NCBI GenBank assembly: GCA_030618205.1
Contig: JAUXDR010000008.1
Span: 1 to 13,427, forward strand
Length of the DNA stretch: 13,427 nt
Direction: 5' to 3'
Source: Deltaproteobacteria bacterium
GTDB taxonomy: Bacteria > Desulfobacterota > Dissulfuribacteria > Dissulfuribacterales > UBA3076
The notes beneath the pieces were generated by a model, which made no database searches, had not been told where the DNA came from, and saw only the letters and a program-made list of their open reading frames with translations. The position numbers and the translations under genes are program-made. Positions 8,540 through 13,427 of the stretch are shown here, piece after piece (position 1 is the stretch's first letter; every line of letters begins with the position of its first letter).

Positions 8540-9607
8540 TCACTTACCACTTCTTTTCACAGGTAATCTAATCGTAAAGGTAGATCCCTTGCCTGGTTCG
8601 CTTTCCACTGAGATCGTGCCCCTGTGGGCCTGAATGATCTTGAGTGCATAAGTAAGGCCGAGCCCGGCATGAATCTTTGAAGTAAAAAAAGGGTCTAGAA
8701 TATTCTTGAGTTTGTCTTTTGGGATACCGATCCCTGTATCGGATATCTTGATCTCAATATATCCCTCGCTGACACGGCTGGCGATATTTAGCATGCGCGT
8801 CTTGTTTCGCATTGCTTCAATTGCGTTCTCAATAAGATGGGCAAACGCTGCCTTAATCTGTTCTCTATCAACAGAAATATCAGGAGGTTTTTTCATTAAC
8901 TCGGTTTTGACATCTACATGGTTTTCTTCAAGTGCAGGTTTGTATTCTTCAATCGCTTCGGCAATAATCTCATTAATATCTGCCGGCTCTCTATAAGATA
9001 TTACAGTGGTCTTCAGCTCAATGAGCTTTTTTATCATGTGTTCCAGAGTCTCAACATTTTGTACAATCAATTCCAGATATTTTCTATTTGGATCACTCTC
9101 AGAAAGGGATTCAGAGATCCTCCGCGCAAACCCTCCTATAGTAACAAGAGGGTTCCTTATCTCATGCGCTACTTGATCCATCATCTTTTCTAATGCTTCT
9201 GTCTTCTCCGCCTCCAGCAATTTCTTGCGCTCTGCCTTCATGCTGAGCAATGATCGTATTCTTGCAACAAGCTCTTTATAATCAAAGGGTTTGGCCAGAT
9301 AATCATCCCCGCCGATATCGAGACCTTTGACAGTGCTGTCAACGTCGCCCTTGGCAGTGAGGATGATGACAGGTATGTGTCGGGTGCTTTCATCTTCCTT
9401 GAGTCTTTTGCAAACCTCAAACCCATCCAGTTTAGGCATCATAATGTCCAGCACAACCAGATCCGGCTCGTATTCAGCGAATCTCTCGAGGCCTTCTTCG
9501 CCGTCGTATGCCTCAGCGGTATCATACCCATCAGCACGGAGCCTCTTTCTCAAGAGGTCTACGGTATCTACGTTATCCTCTACAATCAGGACCTTGTTCT
9601 TGTCCAC
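8540..9607 (-). CDS. hybrid regulator: N-terminal receiver domain fused to histidine kinase
   Basis: A 355-residue soluble protein with the order receiver then kinase. The receiver (about 3-122) has acidic pocket Glu10/Asp11, phospho-acceptor Asp54 in VVLDIMMPKLDG, Thr84 and Lys106, all intact. After a short helical linker the HisKA domain has His148 in VAHEIRNPLVTIGGFARRI. The HATPase domain has Asn261 (ENAIEA), Asp290 in SDTGIGI, the FFTSK segment and a glycine box AGLGL near 314-318. The HEIRNPL sequence puts it in a different kinase subfamily from the other two kinases here. This layout suggests that phosphorylation of Asp54 by another kinase tunes the kinase or phosphatase activity. The start is GTG at 9607, supported by the M-DKNKVLIVED beginning of the receiver. 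The gene lies 8 nt after the upstream receiver gene, with only a weak AGG-type ribosome site across that gene's stop, so coupling is likely. Confidence 0.93.
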   Translation of the reverse strand: MDKNKVLIVEDNVDTVDLLRKRLRADGYDTAEAYDGEEGLERFAEYEPDLVVLDIMMPKLDGFEVCKRLKEDESTRHIPVIILTAKGDVDSTVKGLDIGGDDYLAKPFDYKELVARIRSLLSMKAERKKLLEAEKTEALEKMMDQVAHEIRNPLVTIGGFARRISESLSESDPNRKYLELIVQNVETLEHMIKKLIELKTTVISYREPADINEIIAEAIEEYKPALEENHVDVKTELMKKPPDISVDREQIKAAFAHLIENAIEAMRNKTRMLNIASRVSEGYIEIKISDTGIGIPKDKLKNILDPFFTSKIHAGLGLTYALKIIQAHRGTISVESEPGKGSTFTIRLPVKRSGK

Positions 9608-9615
9608 TGAATAAC

Positions 9616-10011
9616 CTATATTGCTTTTTTCGCGTAGTATTCGATCTGCTCCGGCAACTCGCGAACGTTTATCGGTTTTGAAATATATCCACTGAATCCC
9701 GCCTGCAAAGCCTTTTCCTCGTCACCCTTCATTGCATGTGCGGTCAATGCAATTATCGGGGTATGCTTAAACTCCTCTCGAAGCCTCAGGTTTTTCGCGA
9801 CCTCATAACCTCCCATCTTCGGAAGAGCGATATCCAGAAGAATAATATCCGGCTGTTCCGCAATCGCCTTTTCCAGGCCATCTTCTCCATCAACCGCTTC
9901 AATTATCTGATAATCCCTGTTTCTTAAGATCTTGATTACCAGTTCTCTACTATCCTGGTTGTCCTCAACTATCAGCAATTTTTTCCCGGAAACCTTTTCT
10001 GTTTCTTTCAT
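9616..10011 (-). CDS. stand-alone response regulator receiver (DivK/CheY-like)
   Basis: A single receiver domain of 131 residues with no output domain. All functional residues are intact: Glu16/Asp17, phospho-acceptor Asp60 in IILLDIALPKMGG, Thr90 in ALTAHAMKGD and Lys112 in YISKPI. The ALTAHAM...GDEEKALQAGFSGYISKPI pattern resembles DivK and the receivers of hybrid kinases more than chemotaxis CheY. Such proteins relay phosphate or allosterically control a kinase. It lies between the membrane hybrid kinase (14 nt upstream) and the receiver-kinase fusion (8 nt downstream), with a good GGGGA ribosome site at 10016-10020. It is therefore a candidate phosphate carrier between these kinases; the partner assignment is inference. 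Confidence 0.94.
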   Translation of the reverse strand: MKETEKVSGKKLLIVEDNQDSRELVIKILRNRDYQIIEAVDGEDGLEKAIAEQPDIILLDIALPKMGGYEVAKNLRLREEFKHTPIIALTAHAMKGDEEKALQAGFSGYISKPINVRELPEQIEYYAKKAI

Positions 10012-10025
10012 GTCATCCCCGTTTG

Positions 10026-12719
10026 TTAGGTACTTTTTATCTCATCAATTCTATCTTTGAGCTCTTGTGCGAGATCTTCTTCTTTAAGTGCATCTTTGTT
10101 TAATATACCACGCAACCTACCGTCCAGAGCGTCTTTCTCTTTTTCGCTCAAGTCCCTTTTCGTAATAATAATAAGGGGGATATGCCTAACATTTTCATCT
10201 GTTTTAATGTATTCGATTACATCAAAACCATTCACCTTGGGCATTGTCAGATTGAGGATAATCAGGTGGGGCATGAAACTCTTTACCAACTTGATCGCAT
10301 CCTGGCTGTTATAGGTTGTCTTTACCTCACACCCGACGTCTTGCAGGGTATGTTCGATCAGCGATACTGTATCTGTTTCACTATCTACTACAAGTGCCCG
10401 TTGTATTTTGCCCGTTTTTTCCAGATCTCTTATTTTTTTAAGCAGAAAATTTTTATCCAGCGGCTTCACCATATATTCCGCAGCACCCAGACTGAATCCC
10501 AGTTTTTTATTATCCACAATTGAAAGGACAATTACCGGGATATCCCGGGTCTCTGGCGTACTTTTAAGCTCCCGCAGTACCTGCCATCCATCCTTTTTCG
10601 GCATCATGATATCCAGGGTAATGGCTACAGGTTTAGTCTCCATGGCCTTTTCAACTGCCCTTTTCCCACTGAGAAGACCTACTATTTTGTAGTCCTCTCC
10701 CAGAGATTTCCTGATAATATCAATGGCGTCCGGATTGTCATCTATTGCCAAGACCGTCTTTTTCGTAATGCCTTCTTCGGCCGACAGCTCCGCCTCAGCG
10801 GTTTTTGACTCCTGTGACTCAAGCACCAATTTTTGTACTACCTCACAACTCTTGCAAAAATCAACCTTCTCCGGATAGGCACCGATTTTCAGGCCGGTGC
10901 AATGTGTCCCAAGAATGAGCCAGCAACGTTTATCTTCACTGTCATAGGCCGGACAGCTCGACTGTCCACAATGGATGTATTCGTGACACCTTACCGGTTT
11001 GCCGGCATATTGGGGGTCCTTCAAAAAGGTCTCAACAGGCACCCCGAAGTGCTCAGCCAAGTCGTCAGCCGCTCTTAATTCTATGATCGGCTTAGCTGAA
11101 GATTCAAGTGTCTCTTGTTTGAGCGGAATAGTGAAATAGAATTGACTTCCCTTGCCATACTTGCTCGTGGCCCAGATCATACCGTTGTGCAATGCAATCA
11201 ACCCCCTCGCAATACTGAGCCCCAGGCCAGTCCCGTCATATTGGCGGACGGTAGAAAGGTCAGCCTGCACGAACTTGTCAAAAATCTTACCGAGGTCCTC
11301 ATCCTTTATCCCGACGCCTGTATCCTCTACACAGACCTCTGCAAACATGGGAGACTCGCCAGGTTGAATACCGCGATCGGATGTCCTGGCACGGATGGTT
11401 ACGCCTCCCTCATCGGTAAACTTGATCGCATTGGACAGCAGGTTCATTAAAACATGATTTATCTTATTCTTATCGCCATAGACTAAAGGCAGATCCTCTT
11501 CGATATTAAAATCAAAGGAAAGACCCTTTTGGGTTATCATTCCCTCAAACATGGGAATTACTGAATCAATGAGTCCTTTGAGGTTGAATTGTTCTGCTTC
11601 TATCTCAGCTTTCCCTGCTTCTATCTTGGAGAGATCGAGAAGATCATTTAACAATTGCAAGAGGTGCCTGGCATTATTAGAAATTCTACCCAGACTCTTT
11701 TCCTGTTCCTCGTTAATTGGTCCGTCAACTCCGTCTATCAGCAAATCTGAATATCCGATAATAGAATTCATCGGTGTCCTTAGCTCGTGAGACATGTTCG
11801 CCAAGAACGTAGATTTTAGTTTGTCAAGCTCCCTGAGTTGGGTGTTTGCTTTTTCCAATAGTGCTATAAGATTGGTCCTTTCGCCTAACAAGTCGGTTTT
11901 TCTGGCGACCTCACTTTCAAGTCTTTTGCTGAATTGAGATGCCCTTTGAACCATGTAGTTAAATGCGTTGCCCAGTACACCTATTTCATCCTCTGACTTT
12001 ATGTCTACCGAAACAGACGTATCGCCTTCTGCAAATCTCTTTGCCTTGTCAGCCAAATCCTCCACAGGGCGCCTGATGAATCTGGTCACCATAAAATAAA
12101 TTATGGCAATGACTATCGATATTCCAATAACACTCATCACTATAGTCCTATTCCTGGCAGCAGCGACCGTCCTATAAGCATGCTGCACATCCGCTCCTAC
12201 TATCATGCCACCGAGAACTTTCCTTGAAGAGCCATGACAGTGATAGCAGTCTTCGTCATTCAAAATAGGCTGGATGGTGATAAGGGTTTTTCTGCCGGCA
12301 AGTTCTACCTCAAATGCTTTTCCTGGTGTCACTCCTGACTTCAATGCCTTGCTTAAGGCCGCTAGTGCCTCCTTATCATGAATAGAATCCGCAACCTGGG
12401 TCTTTACCTTTTCCTCGTGTGTGGACCAGGTTATCTCTTGATCAAAACTGCATATCCATGCCTCGATGTCTTCCATCTTTGTCCCGACGTCGGACAAGAC
12501 TGCCTTGATAGCCTCACTATTTCCAACATGCATTGGATATGTTATGCCTGAATAGATCGATCCGGACACGTCTAAATTAAGAGTTTTCACCAACTCCATC
12601 CTGTCTCTTGTCCCAAAGTATATTCTCAAGACAATTTCAGCCGCCATAACCAGCACTATGCTGATTATTACAGTAGCCATTATCTTGTTTGCAAAACTCT
12701 TTCTTATAAGACCAAACAT
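10026..12719 (-). CDS. membrane hybrid histidine kinase with periplasmic haem c motif, cysteine-rich insert and two receiver domains
   Basis: An 897-residue hybrid kinase. TM1 is at about 13-35. The periplasmic sensor, about 36-190, ends with CYHCHG, a c-type haem attachment motif (Cys158, Cys161, His162), in a PIxNxxxCxxCHG...LGG context seen in haem-bearing periplasmic sensor domains (Tll0287-like/DUF3365 or haem-PAS type; the exact family is not settled by eye). TM2 at about 193-213 leads to HAMP (about 213-265) and a coiled coil. The kinase core follows: His311 (MSHELRTP), N box at Asn430, DTGVGI, and GTGLGLS at 497-502. Residues 578-625 hold seven cysteines (578, 584, 589, 599, 607, 622, 625) including CPAY and RCW, like a 'CW' metal or redox motif. 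Receiver 1 (about 655-770) has Asp703 and Lys752. Receiver 2 (about 772-895) has Asn823 where the phospho-Asp should be. The start has GAGG 5 nt upstream. It follows the cytochrome gene by 34 nt, suggesting shared redox function. Confidence 0.94.
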   Translation of the reverse strand: MFGLIRKSFANKIMATVIISIVLVMAAEIVLRIYFGTRDRMELVKTLNLDVSGSIYSGITYPMHVGNSEAIKAVLSDVGTKMEDIEAWICSFDQEITWSTHEEKVKTQVADSIHDKEALAALSKALKSGVTPGKAFEVELAGRKTLITIQPILNDEDCYHCHGSSRKVLGGMIVGADVQHAYRTVAAARNRTIVMSVIGISIVIAIIYFMVTRFIRRPVEDLADKAKRFAEGDTSVSVDIKSEDEIGVLGNAFNYMVQRASQFSKRLESEVARKTDLLGERTNLIALLEKANTQLRELDKLKSTFLANMSHELRTPMNSIIGYSDLLIDGVDGPINEEQEKSLGRISNNARHLLQLLNDLLDLSKIEAGKAEIEAEQFNLKGLIDSVIPMFEGMITQKGLSFDFNIEEDLPLVYGDKNKINHVLMNLLSNAIKFTDEGGVTIRARTSDRGIQPGESPMFAEVCVEDTGVGIKDEDLGKIFDKFVQADLSTVRQYDGTGLGLSIARGLIALHNGMIWATSKYGKGSQFYFTIPLKQETLESSAKPIIELRAADDLAEHFGVPVETFLKDPQYAGKPVRCHEYIHCGQSSCPAYDSEDKRCWLILGTHCTGLKIGAYPEKVDFCKSCEVVQKLVLESQESKTAEAELSAEEGITKKTVLAIDDNPDAIDIIRKSLGEDYKIVGLLSGKRAVEKAMETKPVAITLDIMMPKKDGWQVLRELKSTPETRDIPVIVLSIVDNKKLGFSLGAAEYMVKPLDKNFLLKKIRDLEKTGKIQRALVVDSETDTVSLIEHTLQDVGCEVKTTYNSQDAIKLVKSFMPHLIILNLTMPKVNGFDVIEYIKTDENVRHIPLIIITKRDLSEKEKDALDGRLRGILNKDALKEEDLAQELKDRIDEIKST
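11115..11880 (-). repeat. duplicated histidine-kinase core, copy 2
   Basis: This is the partner of 7120-7880, in direct orientation. It encodes the HisKA-HATPase core (about residues 280-534) of the membrane hybrid kinase. Both copies share the LLDLSKIE.GK.EIEA, NLKGLIDSV and LSIARGLIALHNGMIWATS runs, the last 19 residues identical in both, and end at FYFTIPLK. Beyond that the copies part: this one continues into the cysteine-rich and receiver region, while the other stops. Confidence 0.8.
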
Positions 12720-12753
12720 CCTGTCCTCAACAATACGGTGCCTGCCGGGACCG

Positions 12754-13227
12754 CTAATGTGCGCCTCCGTGAATCAAGGGCTTGTACCTGAAAGCCTTGA
12801 CCCTTTCTGATATATGACACTCCTCACAGTCTTTCATGGTCAGACTTTTCTTGATATACTCAGGGCTCTTTTTCTTTACATGGAATTCACCCGGGCCATG
12901 GCACACTTCACAGCCTGCGTTCTTCAAGTGAGGGGTCTCCTCAGGACTGACAAAGCCGCTCGGTTTACCATATCCTGTTGTATGACAGAAATAACACTTT
13001 TTGATTTCTTCCTCGGTAAGGCCCTTTTTCACCCTTTGAATGCTCTCGAACGAAATGCTCTTCTTTGCATATTTGATGAAACTACTATATTCCTTTTGGT
13101 GACAGGCCTTGCACGCTTCTGAGCCGATATATTTTGGTGTTTCAGTGTTATTTTCACCTCTAACCTTTTCAGGAATAAAGATGATGATCGTTAATATTGC
13201 CGTGACAATGGCAAGGAAGTATCTCAT
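12754..13227 (-). CDS. small periplasmic tetrahaem cytochrome c (c554-like family)
   Basis: A 157-residue exported cytochrome. Residues 1-23 form a signal peptide or N-terminal anchor: MRYF followed by a long hydrophobic run ending at FIPEKVRG. The mature part has four CxxCH haem sites: CKACH (39-43), CYFCH (78-82), CEVCH (106-110) and CEECH (134-138). The YIGSEACKACHQKEY opening and the CEVCHGPGEFH segment are typical of cytochrome c554-type multihaem proteins. The protein ends with a His-rich tail (LIHGGAH). It should carry electrons in the periplasm; no catalytic partner is encoded here. It is the first gene of the minus-strand signalling operon, 34 nt before a kinase that also carries a haem c motif, so it may feed redox information to that sensor. 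The ATG has a purine-rich GGTTGGGG upstream as ribosome site. The exact subfamily is uncertain. Confidence 0.93.
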   Translation of the reverse strand: MRYFLAIVTAILTIIIFIPEKVRGENNTETPKYIGSEACKACHQKEYSSFIKYAKKSISFESIQRVKKGLTEEEIKKCYFCHTTGYGKPSGFVSPEETPHLKNAGCEVCHGPGEFHVKKKSPEYIKKSLTMKDCEECHISERVKAFRYKPLIHGGAH

Positions 13228-13324
13228 TTTGCCCCAACCTTAATGGCCTCTTTAATCAAGGGAGCCTCATGCGAAGCCGTTGATAGTCATGCGTTTTCCA
13301 GAAAAAATCATAGCAATATTATTC

Positions 13325-13334
13325 AGCGGCCGCT
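13325..13334. promoter_or_regulatory. 10-bp perfect palindrome near the predicted start site
   Basis: AGCGGCCGCT is a perfect GC-only-core palindrome inside otherwise AT-rich leader DNA. It lies 4 bases downstream (minus strand) of the TATAAT at 13339-13344, where transcription from that box would begin. It could be an operator, or chance; one copy only. Confidence 0.3.
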
Positions 13335-13338
13335 ATCT

Positions 13339-13344
13339 ATTATA
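13339..13344 (-). promoter_or_regulatory. candidate -10 box, second promoter
   Basis: Read on the minus strand this is a perfect TATAAT, about 110 bases upstream of the cytochrome start codon. The hexamer 17 bases further upstream (TACTAC) is a poor -35 box, so this promoter would need an activator or is a chance match in AT-rich DNA. Confidence 0.4.
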
Positions 13345-13361
13345 ATACTAGTCCTGTTTTT

Positions 13362-13390
13362 GTAGTAGCAACGCCATTTAGCCTTGTCAA
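13362..13390 (-). promoter_or_regulatory. candidate sigma-70-type promoter of the cytochrome-kinase operon
   Basis: On the minus strand there is a perfect -35 box TTGACA (13385-13390). Exactly 17 bases later comes TACTAC (13362-13367), a weak -10 box preceded by an extended TGC. It lies about 135 bases upstream of the cytochrome ATG in the only sizeable gap before the operon. A 6-bp inverted repeat abuts the -35 box, consistent with regulation. Confidence 0.45.
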
Positions 13391-13405
13391 GCATAGGAAT
13401 ATGCT
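13390..13405. promoter_or_regulatory. inverted repeat next to the -35 box, candidate operator
   Basis: AGCATA (13390-13395) and TATGCT (13400-13405) form a perfect 6-bp inverted repeat with a 4-base spacer. It overlaps the last base of the TTGACA box and sits immediately upstream of it on the minus strand. That is a usual position for a class II activator or a blocking repressor. The bound protein is unknown. Confidence 0.4.
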
Positions 13406-13427
13406 CTGGACATAAGACGATTGTGCT

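Noticed and set aside
7120..11880. Direct repeats as ends of a composite mobile element
   Set aside because: The repeats are coding kinase cores, with no transposase, terminal inverted repeats or target duplications seen.

Overview
The window carries two convergent gene blocks that meet near position 7,080, at roughly even GC content. It looks like chromosome from an anaerobic, cytochrome-rich Gram-negative bacterium. My best guess is a Desulfobacterota (old Deltaproteobacteria) or similar lineage. That guess rests on the multihaem cytochrome, the haem-sensing hybrid kinase, the style of soluble multi-kinase cluster, and a PPDK-like protein inside a glycolytic operon. It is inference, not a taxonomic assignment. 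I saw no transposase, CRISPR array, phage gene or rRNA.

Plus strand, 1-7,051: a triose-phosphate operon. It runs from the 3' end of gap (GAPDH), through a 1,425-residue protein with the PPDK ATP-binding and phosphohistidine domains but no PEP/pyruvate barrel, to pgk, tpiA, secG and a tRNA-Leu(GAG). Spacing is tight: pgk and tpiA overlap as ATGA, secG starts 14 nt after tpiA, and the tRNA starts 6 nt after secG. pgk starts with GTG and secG most likely with TTG. The gap-pgk-tpiA enzymes interconvert GAP, DHAP and 3-phosphoglycerate. The PPDK-like protein handles ATP and a phosphohistidine at the PEP end of the pathway by homology, but its real reaction is unclear. secG and the tRNA are conserved neighbours rather than metabolic partners.

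Minus strand, 13,227 down to 7,111: a five-gene signalling operon. In order of transcription it encodes (1) a small exported tetrahaem cytochrome c; (2) an 897-residue membrane hybrid histidine kinase with a periplasmic CxxCH haem motif, HAMP, kinase core, a cytoplasmic seven-cysteine segment and two receiver domains; (3) a stand-alone DivK/CheY-like receiver; (4) a receiver-histidine kinase fusion; and (5) a soluble PAS histidine kinase whose kinase core is a close paralogue of the one in gene 2. No protein here has a DNA-binding output domain, so output must be by protein contact or through a regulator encoded elsewhere. I propose that this is a redox-responsive phosphorelay reading the state of periplasmic c-type cytochromes. 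It is the most interesting system in the window.

The 200 bases upstream of the cytochrome gene hold a consensus -35 box, a separate consensus -10 box and two inverted repeats, which together are the likely control region of the signalling operon. The 59 bases between the convergent blocks contain no convincing terminator.
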